A stretch of 64,000 nt of DNA from Methylobacterium sp. C25. Its GTDB lineage: Bacteria; Pseudomonadota; Alphaproteobacteria; Rhizobiales; Beijerinckiaceae. The stretch spans positions 902,191 to 966,190 of the forward strand of contig NZ_JAAUVI010000001.1 of NCBI RefSeq assembly GCF_021352225.1. The letters run 5' to 3'. The notes beneath the pieces were generated by a model, which saw only the letters and a list, made by a program, of their open reading frames with translations, had not been told where the DNA came from and did not search any database. The position numbers and the translations under genes are program-made. This document shows, one piece after another, positions 1-8,130 of this stretch; the first letter of the stretch is position 1; each line of letters opens with the position of its first letter.

Positions 1-268
1 ATTGCGGCGAGCGCACGGTGACGTCGTTGTCGACGCTGCGCAGGTCGGACGGGTCGATCAGGATCTGGATGCTCGAGACGTAGGTCGGGGTGAGCATGCC
101 GAGCACGGCCACCGCAGCCGCCACCATGAACAGGCCGGACAGCACGATGAAGCCCGAACCGCGCCACAGGCGCCGGGCGGCCGAGGACAAGCTGAGGCCG
201 GGGGCGGCCGGCTCGGCCATCACCATCCTCACTGGTTCGCCGCGCAGGGGACTGGCGAAATCGAACAT
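1..268 (-). CDS. Wzz/GumC-like polysaccharide chain-length protein, N-terminal part (runs off the window)
   Basis: Only the first 89 codons lie in the window; the gene continues past position 1. The N-terminus reads MFDFASPLRGEPVRMVMAEP, followed by a basic stretch (ARRLWRG) and one strong hydrophobic segment at about residues 37-58. Next comes YVSSIQILIDPSDLR and a predicted periplasmic start. That order (short cytoplasmic tail, first TM helix, then 'Y.s...i.idp') is typical of Wzz/GumC/ExoP polysaccharide co-polymerases, which set chain length in exopolysaccharide export. The minus-strand glycosyltransferases upstream fit this. ATG at 268 was chosen; in-frame ATGs at 226 and 220 are alternatives. 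Whether a C-terminal tyrosine-kinase domain is present cannot be seen. Confidence 0.7.
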   Translation of the reverse strand, partial: MFDFASPLRGEPVRMVMAEPAAPGLSLSSAARRLWRGSGFIVLSGLFMVAAAVAVLGMLTPTYVSSIQILIDPSDLRSVDNDVTVRSPQ

Positions 269-662
269 TTCACTCTTGCCTCGGTTCGACCTGCACCGTT
301 CGGCCACGGGGACCGCCGGCGGGTCGGCGATGGTCTCGATTCATTGCCCTCTGTGCCGCTGCGGCACGTTCCGGCAACGAATGGGAAACCATGCGCAAGG
401 CAGATGCCAAGACGATCTTCGCACTGAAACCCGACATATCCACGCGATTGTGGCCTTGCTGCGATGTCAGAGACCGATTTGGCAATTTGCGGAAATAATA
501 TTAACCATTTTTCGGCGCTCGAAGAGTCCAGGTCTGGCCGTCTCATGTGTGCCGACTTGGAACAAGTCAGACTTGTTGCTCGACTTGCGTTGGCTGTACA
601 GTCGGTACGTAGTTAATACGCTGTGCCATGTAGACGCGTATCTTGGCCCGGCGGCTGCGCCA
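269..662. other. Intergenic region with AT-rich core and GACTTG repeats
   Basis: No convincing gene lies in these 394 bases. Both flanking genes run on the minus strand, so this should hold the promoter of the GumC-like gene. A markedly AT-rich patch covers about 478-515 and contains AATAATATTAACC. At 554-587 there are three direct GACTTG repeats, the middle one being half of a perfect inverted repeat (see the separate entry). Confidence 0.5.
554..587. promoter_or_regulatory. Candidate operator: inverted repeat AACAAGTC-A-GACTTGTT with flanking GACTTG copies
   Basis: A perfect 8-bp inverted repeat with a one-base centre lies at 561-577. GACTTG also occurs in direct orientation at 554-559, 570-575 and 582-587. 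Its position upstream of a minus-strand exopolysaccharide gene and next to an AT-rich patch suggests a regulator-binding array. The binding protein is unknown. Confidence 0.4.
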
Positions 663-1754
663 TCAGGTCGGGGAGACGATGCCCGCGGGGTCGCCGTAGG
701 CTGAAGCGTCCCTCTCCAGGAAGGCGCGGAAGCGCGCGAAATCGTCGGATGCGCGGGCGTTCCAGTGGGCGACGTTGTTGCGGGAGAAGGCGGCAGCCTG
801 CGCAAGGCGACCGGAACGGGCGAAGCCGAGAAGCTCCCGGGCCGCCTCCTCCGGCCTCTCCGGATGGATGAACAGGCCGGACGAGCCCAGCACCTCGGAG
901 AAGACCGGGGCCACAGGCGCCGCCACAGGCAGGCCGCCGTGCTGGACCTCGAGAAGCGGCAGGCCGAGCCCTTCCGCCTTCGCCGTCGAGAGCAGCATGT
1001 GGCAACGCCCCGCGAGGCTGCGCAGGCCGGAATCGTCGAGATATCCGTGCAGTGTGAGGAAGGGCGGCGGCGCATCGAGGAAGTCGTGCCGCCCCCAGCC
1101 GATCCGGCCGACGAGGTGCAGTTCGGCAGGAATGCCGGCCGCGTTGAGTGCGGCGGTGATGGCGACGGCAGCCGGATAGTTCTTGCGCGGCTCGACCGTG
1201 CCGATCGCCAGGAGCCGCAGGGGTTCGCCTAGCACATAGGTGGCCGGTCCGGCGAGGTCGCCGAGGCCGAAGACGTCGCTTACTGCCGGCCGCAAAAGCG
1301 CCACCAGCGCGTCGCGCCGGCACAGCCTGCGAAGGTCCTCGCCTGTGGTGCGCGAATTGACGAGGAAGGTTCGGCCGAACCGAGCGGCCAGAGCGAAACT
1401 CGGCGCCATGTAGGCGCGCGCGCGCCAGTTCAGATCCTGCGGCCGCGTCACCAGGAAGGTGTCGTGGATGTAGGTCACGCAGCGCCGGCCGAGCGCCAGG
1501 GCGAGCGGTCCCGGTGGGAAGCCGGGAAACACGAAGAGCGCCGAGGGATCGGCGAGACCGCGCGCCGGCAGGCCGAATTGCTGATCCAGAATCATCCGGG
1601 CGAGGCTCGGGGAGCGCAGCAGGCGCACCTCGTGCGGCGCGAGGCGCTCGGGGACGAACAGGTCGAGAGCCACGCGCTCGATCCCGGTGACCGGTCCGCG
1701 GATGTTGGTCTGGTCGACGTAGATGCGGCGTGGCGCAGTGCAAGCGGCTGTCAT
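663..1754 (-). CDS. Glycosyltransferase family 1/4-like protein
   Basis: This 363-residue protein probably transfers an activated sugar to a growing exopolysaccharide repeat unit on the cytoplasmic side. The C-terminal half has the GT-B pattern. GTVEPRKNY begins the donor-binding domain, LHLVGRIGWG and LTLHGYLDD follow, and the block STAKAEGLGLPLLEVQHGGLPV contains the E-x7-E-type motif that contacts the nucleotide sugar. The N-terminus starts RRIYVDQTNI...GIERVALDL, as in GT4 members of polysaccharide loci. Its ATG overlaps the stop of the upstream glycosyltransferase (ATGA at 1751-1754), so the two are translationally coupled. Sugar specificity cannot be read from the sequence. Confidence 0.8.
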   Translation of the reverse strand: MTAACTAPRRIYVDQTNIRGPVTGIERVALDLFVPERLAPHEVRLLRSPSLARMILDQQFGLPARGLADPSALFVFPGFPPGPLALALGRRCVTYIHDTFLVTRPQDLNWRARAYMAPSFALAARFGRTFLVNSRTTGEDLRRLCRRDALVALLRPAVSDVFGLGDLAGPATYVLGEPLRLLAIGTVEPRKNYPAAVAITAALNAAGIPAELHLVGRIGWGRHDFLDAPPPFLTLHGYLDDSGLRSLAGRCHMLLSTAKAEGLGLPLLEVQHGGLPVAAPVAPVFSEVLGSSGLFIHPERPEEAARELLGFARSGRLAQAAAFSRNNVAHWNARASDDFARFRAFLERDASAYGDPAGIVSPT

Positions 1755-3742
1755 CCGGAGACCCTACGGCGGAGCAGGGCGGCGGCGTAGAGCGCCCTGC
1801 GCATCCAGAGCGGCATGCCGCGGCCAAACACGGCCTGCTTTGCCCGGCGCAACAGGCGGATCGCGGGCCGCGACGGCGCGGCGACGAGCCCGCTCGCGCC
1901 GGCCTGCCGGTCCCTGGCGAAGGCGAATTGCCGGAGCATCTCGGGGCGAAAACGCAGCCGTGTTTCCGGCGTAACGCCCGGCATTCCCGGCCAGCCGGCG
2001 AGGGCGTCGTGCAGGGAAACGGCGCAGGCCGCGTGGCTGAAGCGGCTCTCCAGCACGATACGGGCGAAGGCGCCGAGGCGGCGCCGAAGAGCCGCGTCGA
2101 CGATCAGCCGGTCGAGGCCCTGGGCCAGCGCGCCCTCGCGCGGTTCGACGAGCAGCCCGGTGACTCCGTCGATCACCGCCGAGGTCAGGCCAGTGGCCCG
2201 GTAGGCCACGGTCGGCGTGCCGCACAAGCCGGCCTCGATCGGGGTCTGGCCGAGGGTCTCGAGCCGGCTTCCCGTGAGATAGATGTCGCAGGCCGCGTAC
2301 CATTGCGCCAGCGTCTCCTCGTCGCCGATCAGGCCAGGTGCGTGGAGGTCGGAAAGGCCGAACACGGCGGGATTGTCGAGGCGCCCTACCGCGACGAAGC
2401 CGACACCCGGTCGCGCCACACGCGCAATGGTGGCGACGAGATCATCGAAACCCTTGTCAGGCGCATCGGCGATGACCGCGGCGAACACCACGAGGACGTC
2501 GCTCTCGGGCAAGCCGAGCTCACGGCGCAGCGTGACTCTGTCGCGCGGGCGAAAGACGCCTGTCGGGAAAGCCAATTGGACAGGAGCGATGGCGGTGCCG
2601 TTCGGCGCGAGCGCACGGGCACGGGCCTCAGTCCAATCCGAATTGGCGAGAAGCAGTGGCGCCGAAAGGGCTTGCCGCTTTTCGGCAAAGGCGCCGGCAA
2701 TGCGGTCCGGAGCGAGTTGCGGATATTCGGCAGGCGTCGGGCAGCGCCCGTCGCAGCCGCTGGCGATGACCTCACAATCCTTGGGATGTGCGCACCGCCC
2801 CGTCAGGGGGAAGAGATCGTGCAGGGCGATCGCCATCGGCAGCGCGGCCGCCAGACGCCCGACGAGGCCTCCGCCCCGCGTCGCTCCGTGGAGGTTGCCC
2901 GCGAGCACGAGGTCGTGGCCGCCGCCAAGAATTGCCGCCTCGGTGCGCGGAAAGCGGTCGCTCCACTCGGCTGCGGCCGGCGGCGACTCGTCGGCCAGCC
3001 TGAGATGGGCGATCCGGTGCCCCGCCAGATTCAGCGCCTCCGTGAGGCGGCGATGGGCAATGCCGGCCCCGCCGCCATAGCCGAGATCGGTGAGCGACAC
3101 GATCGAGCGTCCGGACGGGGGACAGCTAACCGCCGGTTCGCGCCGAAGCAGGACCGGCCGCCCGATCCGGGACGTCCGGATACCGGCGCCCGCCAGACGG
3201 GACCAGAGGTCTACCGAGGATGACAGGGCGGTTTTCGCGAGGAGGCCGAGACGAGCGAGGGTCTCGCGCGAAACCAGAATGTCGCCGTAGCCGACAGGCG
3301 CCCCCTCTTCGCACGACATCGCGCCCGGCGGCCCGAGCAGGTCGAGGCCGTGGACGCCGCGCGCGAACAGTACGCGCAGGCCGGCCACCGCGCCCGCATC
3401 CGACAAAACCGCGTCCAGGCAGAGTGCGGCGAGCGCCCCCGGCGCCAGGAGGTCGCCGGCCCGCAGCCAGAGCCGGTATTCGGCATCGACCGAGTCCGCG
3501 TGATCGAGCTCGGCCGAGGCGACCTCGCGGATATGATGGCGAAGCCGCGGATAGGCCTGCCCTTCGAGCGAGGCGAGCGTCGCCGGAAAGTCGGCATCCT
3601 GCTCGTCCTGAACGACGGTGACCGTAATCCATGGCCACGGGCGGCCATCCGGCAGGGAATCCGGCAGCAGCGCCGGCTCGGAGCCCATGGGCCAGTCGGC
3701 AACGCCGTGGTCGTCGGCGGGGGGAGCTGGCCCTTGGCTCAT
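1751..3742 (-). CDS. Large two-part glycosyltransferase (GT2-like N-terminus, GT4 C-terminus)
   Basis: This 663-residue protein looks bipartite. Residues about 35-190 resemble a GT2-type or remnant GT2 domain (WITVTVVQDEQDADF, SLEGQAYPRLRHHIRE, LRAGDLLAPGAL). From about residue 215 a GT-B/GT4 domain begins (SLTDLGYGGGAGIAHRRL). It has the donor-site block RLETLGQTPIEAGLCGTPTVA around residue 500, and FAAVIADAPDKGFDDLVATI matches the usual 'K..d.li.A' helix. A short Cys-containing segment (RCAHPKDCEVIASGCDGRC) in the middle is found in many GT4 proteins of this kind. It is coupled to the next gene by an ATGA overlap. The acceptor is unknown. Confidence 0.75.
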   Translation of the reverse strand: MSQGPAPPADDHGVADWPMGSEPALLPDSLPDGRPWPWITVTVVQDEQDADFPATLASLEGQAYPRLRHHIREVASAELDHADSVDAEYRLWLRAGDLLAPGALAALCLDAVLSDAGAVAGLRVLFARGVHGLDLLGPPGAMSCEEGAPVGYGDILVSRETLARLGLLAKTALSSSVDLWSRLAGAGIRTSRIGRPVLLRREPAVSCPPSGRSIVSLTDLGYGGGAGIAHRRLTEALNLAGHRIAHLRLADESPPAAAEWSDRFPRTEAAILGGGHDLVLAGNLHGATRGGGLVGRLAAALPMAIALHDLFPLTGRCAHPKDCEVIASGCDGRCPTPAEYPQLAPDRIAGAFAEKRQALSAPLLLANSDWTEARARALAPNGTAIAPVQLAFPTGVFRPRDRVTLRRELGLPESDVLVVFAAVIADAPDKGFDDLVATIARVARPGVGFVAVGRLDNPAVFGLSDLHAPGLIGDEETLAQWYAACDIYLTGSRLETLGQTPIEAGLCGTPTVAYRATGLTSAVIDGVTGLLVEPREGALAQGLDRLIVDAALRRRLGAFARIVLESRFSHAACAVSLHDALAGWPGMPGVTPETRLRFRPEMLRQFAFARDRQAGASGLVAAPSRPAIRLLRRAKQAVFGRGMPLWMRRALYAAALLRRRVSG

Positions 3743-3876
3743 GCCGTCTCGGTTCCCGGACGCGGACGTCGCGACCGCGCGGCAGGCCTCGAGGGCCGTG
3801 GCGTGCAGACGCGATAATGCGAGGAGAACCGTAAAGAAAAGCCGTCGCGGGGTTTTGGCGGCGGCGGAGCGCTCCG

Positions 3877-4530
3877 TCAGAGGCCGACCCGGTCGAAGTC
3901 GAGCGAGGAAGCGCAGATCGCGACCTGCGTCCGGTTGCTCACCCCGAGCTTGCGCATGATCTCGGAGACATGCGCCTTCACCATCGAGTCGCCGATCCCG
4001 AGCTCATAGGCGATCTGCTTGTTGATCTTGCCCCGCTTGATCAGGGTCAGGACGTTCATCTGGGCCGGGGTCAGAGTGCGTATCCGCTCCGCGGGACGTG
4101 GTGCCTCGTGCCGGCGTGGATCGGTGCGATCCATGCTCAAGTTCACGGAAGCGGGCACGAAGATCGAGCCACTGACGATCTCCTGGATCGCCTGCATGTA
4201 GACCGATTTGCCGGACGATTTCGGGACGAAGCCGGCAGCACCGAGCTGCAGCGCCTCGCGTACGATCCGGGGTTCGTCCAGCGCCGAGACCACCACGATC
4301 GGGATGCGCGGATAGGCGATGCGCAAGGACATCAGCCCGTCGAAGCCCGTGACGCCCGTCATCGACAGATCGAGCATGATCAGGTCGACCGTCGGCCGAT
4401 CGCCGAGAGCGATCTTGGCGGCCTGAATCGAGTCGGCCTCGTCGATCTTCGCGTGAGGAAGGCCGAGGCGGATCATGCTGCGCAGCGCCTCACGGAACAG
4501 CGGATGGTCGTCGACGAGGATGAAGTGCAC
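3877..4530 (-). CDS. NarL/LuxR-family response regulator (orphan), divergent from exaA
   Basis: A 217-residue two-domain regulator. The receiver begins HFILVDDHPLFREAL with the acidic pair. The phospho-acceptor Asp lies in DLIMLDLSM, and the conserved Lys in GFVPKSS. The C-terminal LuxR helix-turn-helix is LTPAQMNVLTLIKRGKINKQIAYELGIGDSMVKAHVSEIMRKLG. GTG at 4530 was chosen because it has AGGGAG a few bases upstream and the receiver starts immediately; the open frame extends to 4674 but that part has no homology-like character. No histidine kinase is adjacent. Related NarL-type regulators (AgmR/ExaE, PedR) control PQQ ethanol dehydrogenase genes, so it may control the divergent exaA. That role is inferred. 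Confidence 0.85.
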   Translation of the reverse strand: MHFILVDDHPLFREALRSMIRLGLPHAKIDEADSIQAAKIALGDRPTVDLIMLDLSMTGVTGFDGLMSLRIAYPRIPIVVVSALDEPRIVREALQLGAAGFVPKSSGKSVYMQAIQEIVSGSIFVPASVNLSMDRTDPRRHEAPRPAERIRTLTPAQMNVLTLIKRGKINKQIAYELGIGDSMVKAHVSEIMRKLGVSNRTQVAICASSLDFDRVGL

Positions 4531-4949
4531 GGGAGGCTCCCTGGTCGACGGTTCCGATCGCCATGGCGCGGAACGGACCGGTCCATCGGTCGATAGATGT
4601 GGCGCAACGTAGAATAGTTCGCGCATCACGAATGCCGTCAAGGCTTTCGATTTTAACAAATCGCTTATTTCCAAGAAGTATTTCGGACATTGACTGCTGG
4701 CAACTCATGTTGCGCAATGTTCCCAATGATAAGAACTCAATAAGCCTTATGGCCAAAAGTTAGGATGCGATTGCCTGATCTTCCGTCATAGGTTGCATCG
4801 AGGCCGCTTCCAATGCCGGCCCAGGTGCAAACCGCAACGCTGGCGGTGGAGCACGACGATCCAAGACTGCGACGTCGAGCCATCGACGCGAAACCATCAA
4901 CGCCAACAGCCGGTCCGACCACGTGATCAAGACCGGGAGGGAGAGACGC
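4531..4949. promoter_or_regulatory. Divergent promoter region between the response regulator and exaA
   Basis: These 419 bases separate two divergent genes and hold no credible gene. The middle (about 4600-4760) is much richer in A+T than its surroundings, for example GATTTTAACAAATCGC and AATGATAAGAACTCAATAAG. That fits promoters and regulator sites. TTGCGCAA at about 4710 is palindromic. I could not assign -35 and -10 boxes with confidence. Confidence 0.5.
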
Positions 4950-6839
4950 ATGGCCTGGAAGACCGCGGGGCGCACGCCCCGCACGCTGATGCTTGCCACC
5001 GCTTCGTCGCTGATCTTGTCCGGCATGCTGCTGGCGGGCCCGACCTCGGCCGAAACGGCCCAGAAGGCCTCCGCCGGCAACGTGACCTGGGAGGACATCC
5101 TCAACGACCAGAACACCAACAACGACGTGCTGATGTACGGCATGGGCATCAAGGCCCAGCGCTACAGCACGCTCGATAAGGTCAACACCAAGAATGTCGG
5201 TCTTCTGAAGCCGAAATGGTCGTTCTCGTTCGGTGACGAGAAGCAGCGCGGCCAGGAAGGCCAGGCGCTCATTCACGACGGCATCGTCTACATCACGGCT
5301 TCCTACTCCCGCATCTTCGCGCTGGACGCCAAGACCGGCAAGAAGATCTGGGGCTTCGCGGCACGCCTGCCTGACGACATCCGTCCCTGCTGCGACGTCG
5401 TGAGCCGCGGCGCCGCGATCTACAACGGCAAGATCTACTTCGGGACGCTCGATGCCTCGATGTACGCGCTCGATGCCAAGACCGGTAAGGTGGTCTGGAG
5501 CAAGAAGTTCGACGATCACTCCGCCGGCTACGCGTATTCCGGCGCTCCGAACATCATCAAGGACAAGAAGACTGGCAAAGTCTTCCTGATCCACGGCAAT
5601 TCGGGCGACGAGTTCGGTGCCGTCGGCAAGCTCTACGGCCGCGATCCCGAGACCGGCGAAGAGATCTGGATGCGCCCCCTCGTCGAGGGCCATATGGGTC
5701 GCCTCAACGGCAAGGACTCCGTGACGACGGGCGATGCCAAGGCTCCGTCCTGGCCCGAGAAGGACGGCAAGAAGGTCGAGGCTTGGCACCACGGTGGCGG
5801 CGCTCCTTGGCAGACCGGCGTCTACGACGAGAAGACCAACACCTTCATCATCGGTACCGGCAACCCGGCTCCGTGGAACACCCACTACCGGTCCCCGGGC
5901 GACAGCCTCTACACCTCGGGTCAGGTCTATATCGAGCCGTCGACGGGCGAGCCGGTGGGCTTCTTCCAGCACACCCCGAACGACGCCTGGGACTTCTCGG
6001 GTAACAACGAGATCATCCTCTTCGACATGGAGAAGGACGGCAAGAAGATGCGTCTCGGCGCCCATGCCGACCGCAACGGCTTCTTCTTCCTGACCGACAC
6101 CGACAAGCTGACCGCCCGTGACGGCCAGATCAACAAGCCGACCTCGCTCGTCGCCGCCTATCCCTTCGTGAAGGACATCAGCTGGGCCAAGGGTTTCGAC
6201 CTGAAGACCGGCCGTCCGATCGAGGTCGAGGGCCAGCGTCCGCCGATGCCGGAAGAGGGCCAGACCAAGGGCAAGTCGATCGAGGTGACGCCGAACTTCC
6301 TCGGCGGCAAGAACTGGTCGCCGATGTCCTACTCCCAGCAGACGGGCCTGTTCTACATCCCGTCGAACGACTGGAAGGAAGACTACTGGACGGAGAACGT
6401 CACCTATAAGGCCGGCTCGGCCTATCTCGGCCAGGGCTTCCGCATCCACCGGAAGTTCGACACACACGTCGGCGCCCTGCGCGCCCTCGACCCGAAGACC
6501 GGCAAGATCGTCTGGGAGCATCTGGAGCACATGCCGCTCTGGGGCGGCTCGATGACGACCAAGGGCGGCCTCGTCTTCCAGGGCACCTCGGACGGCTTCT
6601 TCAAGGCCTTCGATGCCAAGAACGGCAAGGAGCTCTGGGCCTTCCAGACCGGCTCGGGCGTGGTCTCGGTCCCGACGACCTGGGAGATGGATGGCAAGCA
6701 GTACATCGGCATCTCGTCGGGCTACGGCGGCGCCGTGCCGCTGTGGGGCGGCGACATGGCCGACCAGACCAAGCTCGTCTCGCAGGGCGGCTCGTTCTGG
6801 GTTTTCGAACTGCCGACCGACACGGCCTCCGCCGAGTGA
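4950..6839 (+). CDS. exaA: PQQ-dependent alcohol dehydrogenase, Ca-type quinoprotein ethanol dehydrogenase
   Basis: This 629-residue periplasmic enzyme oxidises primary alcohols with PQQ and passes electrons to a c-type cytochrome. A signal peptide precedes about residue 35 (GPTSA/ETAQ). The adjacent cysteines of the vicinal disulfide are at 147-148 (RPCCDVV). The metal-site residues follow family positions: Glu221 (GNSGDEFG), Asn305 (GTGNPAPWN) and the catalytic Asp348 in DAWDFSGNNE. Residue 350, two after the catalytic Asp, is Ser. Lanthanide enzymes (XoxF, ExaF, PedH) have a second Asp there, so this should be a calcium enzyme like ExaA/PedE. Tryptophan-docking repeats are spread through the propeller, and the C-terminus GGAVPLWGGDMAD...GGSFWVF is characteristic. 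ATG 4950 follows GGGAGGGAGAG. A strong hairpin follows the stop. Substrate range (ethanol or methanol) cannot be decided from sequence. Confidence 0.9.
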   Translation: MAWKTAGRTPRTLMLATASSLILSGMLLAGPTSAETAQKASAGNVTWEDILNDQNTNNDVLMYGMGIKAQRYSTLDKVNTKNVGLLKPKWSFSFGDEKQRGQEGQALIHDGIVYITASYSRIFALDAKTGKKIWGFAARLPDDIRPCCDVVSRGAAIYNGKIYFGTLDASMYALDAKTGKVVWSKKFDDHSAGYAYSGAPNIIKDKKTGKVFLIHGNSGDEFGAVGKLYGRDPETGEEIWMRPLVEGHMGRLNGKDSVTTGDAKAPSWPEKDGKKVEAWHHGGGAPWQTGVYDEKTNTFIIGTGNPAPWNTHYRSPGDSLYTSGQVYIEPSTGEPVGFFQHTPNDAWDFSGNNEIILFDMEKDGKKMRLGAHADRNGFFFLTDTDKLTARDGQINKPTSLVAAYPFVKDISWAKGFDLKTGRPIEVEGQRPPMPEEGQTKGKSIEVTPNFLGGKNWSPMSYSQQTGLFYIPSNDWKEDYWTENVTYKAGSAYLGQGFRIHRKFDTHVGALRALDPKTGKIVWEHLEHMPLWGGSMTTKGGLVFQGTSDGFFKAFDAKNGKELWAFQTGSGVVSVPTTWEMDGKQYIGISSGYGGAVPLWGGDMADQTKLVSQGGSFWVFELPTDTASAE

Positions 6840-6852
6840 TCGCGTGAACTCG

Positions 6853-6883
6853 AGCCCGGGGATGCCGCTCGCATCCCCGGGCT
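6853..6883 (+). terminator. Hairpin after exaA
   Basis: A perfect 13-bp stem (AGCCCGGGGATGC, loop CGCTC, then its complement) begins 13 bases after the exaA stop. It is followed by TCCCGTT rather than a true T-run. It may act as a partial terminator or 3' stabiliser, so that exaA is expressed far above the accessory genes downstream. Confidence 0.65.
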
Positions 6884-6965
6884 TCCCGTTCCGGGCAGCC
6901 GAAATCCGGGAGAGTTCGAACGGCCCGGTCAATCGTCTTTCGCGTCACCTTTCAGGAGCTGACCC

Positions 6966-7667
6966 ATGTCGGCCCGTCGTCATGTCCCGCCGCGCGCCAT
7001 CACGATCGCCGGCCTCTGCCTCGGCATCGCCGCCCCGATCCCCGCCTTCGCGCAAAACGTCATCGTCAATAAGGAAGACCGTCCCGACCCTTGGGTCATC
7101 AACGGCTGCACCATCGCACCGAAGGCCAAGTGCCCCGGCGTCGACCTTCGTCACGCCGACCTCAAGAATGCAGATCTCGGCGGCGCCGACCTCACCGGAG
7201 CCAATCTCGCGCGCGCCGACATGCGCGGTGCCAATCTGCGCGGGACGAAGCTCGACGGTGCTAACCTCGGCGGCGCCCAGCTCCAGATCGCCTTCATGCA
7301 AGGCGTGAAGGCCAAGAACGCCTCGTTCATCGGAGCCAATTTCGACCACGCGCGCATCGCCGGCGGTGACTTCAGCGGCTCCGACTTCACGGTGGCCGAC
7401 CTCGAGATGGTCCAGGCCAAGCGGGCCCAGTTCGTCGGCGCGAAATTCGTCAACACCGACCTGCAGGAGGCCAAGTTCTACGAAGTCAACCTGACGGGCG
7501 CCGTGATGGACGGCGCCAAGATCCGCTTCGCGGTCTTTCAGGACGCGTGGATGCCGAACTGCACCGGCTGCCCGGTGCATTGGCAGAGCGACAAGCCGGT
7601 CTGGGAACTCTATCCCGAGACGCCCGCGCCCCAGCATGATGAAAGCGACGCGAAGGAGGCGCAGTGA
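6966..7667 (+). CDS. Secreted pentapeptide-repeat protein of the quinoprotein locus
   Basis: A 233-residue protein with a Sec signal (hydrophobic core, cleavage near PAFA/QN). From about residue 60 it has tandem A(D/N)LxxA pentapeptides, including DLRHADLKNADLGGADLTGA and later FIGANFDHARIAGGDF. These form a right-handed quadrilateral beta-helix of about 25 repeats. Four cysteines sit in pairs: CTIAPKAKC before the helix and CTGC after it, which suggests disulfide caps. AGGAG stands eight bases before the ATG. It opens the accessory gene string behind exaA and its stop overlaps the next start (GTGA). Its function is unknown; a structural or scaffold role in the periplasm is a guess. Confidence 0.8.
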   Translation: MSARRHVPPRAITIAGLCLGIAAPIPAFAQNVIVNKEDRPDPWVINGCTIAPKAKCPGVDLRHADLKNADLGGADLTGANLARADMRGANLRGTKLDGANLGGAQLQIAFMQGVKAKNASFIGANFDHARIAGGDFSGSDFTVADLEMVQAKRAQFVGAKFVNTDLQEAKFYEVNLTGAVMDGAKIRFAVFQDAWMPNCTGCPVHWQSDKPVWELYPETPAPQHDESDAKEAQ

Positions 7668-8089
7668 GAGCCGCCACGGTCTCGCTGCTCGGTCTCGTCG
7701 TCGTGCTCGGGGGTGACGCCTTCGCGAATGATCCCGGGGCGGACGCCAATGTCCGCCACGCCTTCGCCAAGTGCCGCGCCGTCGAAGACGATCACGACCG
7801 GCTGCGCTGTTACGACAAGCTCACCAACCTGCTCACGCCGCCGCGTTGGCAGGGGCGCCTGACGGCCCAGACCGAGAACTTCGAGATCTCCGCCCCGACC
7901 GTGCTTCGCTACGAGAGCGATGGGCCGATCTTCGTCATGTACCTCAAGGACGCGCAGGGCGGCATCGTCCAGAACCTGCACATCGGGGGCGGCGGTACCT
8001 CGACCTACCTCATCGAGAAGCCCGGGACCTACTCGCTTCAGGTCAGCGGCTCCGAGACCTGGCGCATCTGGCTCGACCCGATGAGCTGA
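7664..8089 (+). CDS. Small periplasmic protein of unknown function
   Basis: A 141-residue protein with a signal peptide ending near DAFA/ND. GTG start overlaps the preceding stop (GTGA), giving tight coupling. The mature N-terminus holds the motif FAKCRAVEDDHDRLRCYDKL, a two-Cys helical hairpin seen at the start of several exported proteins (TagO-like 'C..i.d...RL.CYD' motif). The rest is predicted beta-rich (YLKDAQGGIVQNLHIGGGG, GTYSLQVSGSETWRIWLD). I do not recognise a functional family. Its place between the pentapeptide protein and the cytochrome c suggests a periplasmic accessory role. Confidence 0.75.
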   Translation: MRAATVSLLGLVVVLGGDAFANDPGADANVRHAFAKCRAVEDDHDRLRCYDKLTNLLTPPRWQGRLTAQTENFEISAPTVLRYESDGPIFVMYLKDAQGGIVQNLHIGGGGTSTYLIEKPGTYSLQVSGSETWRIWLDPMS

Positions 8090-8130
8090 TCCGACCGAAG
8101 ACCCTCGCAACAAGAAGAAGGTTCGCGACC

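Noticed and set aside
1730..3223. 497-codon plus-strand frame opposite the large glycosyltransferase
   Set aside because: Arg/Gly/Ala-rich shadow; the minus strand has GT motifs and an operon overlap.
4950..6839. Annotation as XoxF lanthanide methanol dehydrogenase
   Set aside because: The residue two positions after the catalytic Asp is Ser, not Asp, and the C-terminus and neighbours fit the ExaA/PedE group.
4737..6932. 731-codon open frame on the minus strand across exaA
   Set aside because: It is the antisense shadow of exaA in GC-rich DNA; the translation is Val/Leu/Arg/Gly-rich with no domain, while exaA is unmistakable.
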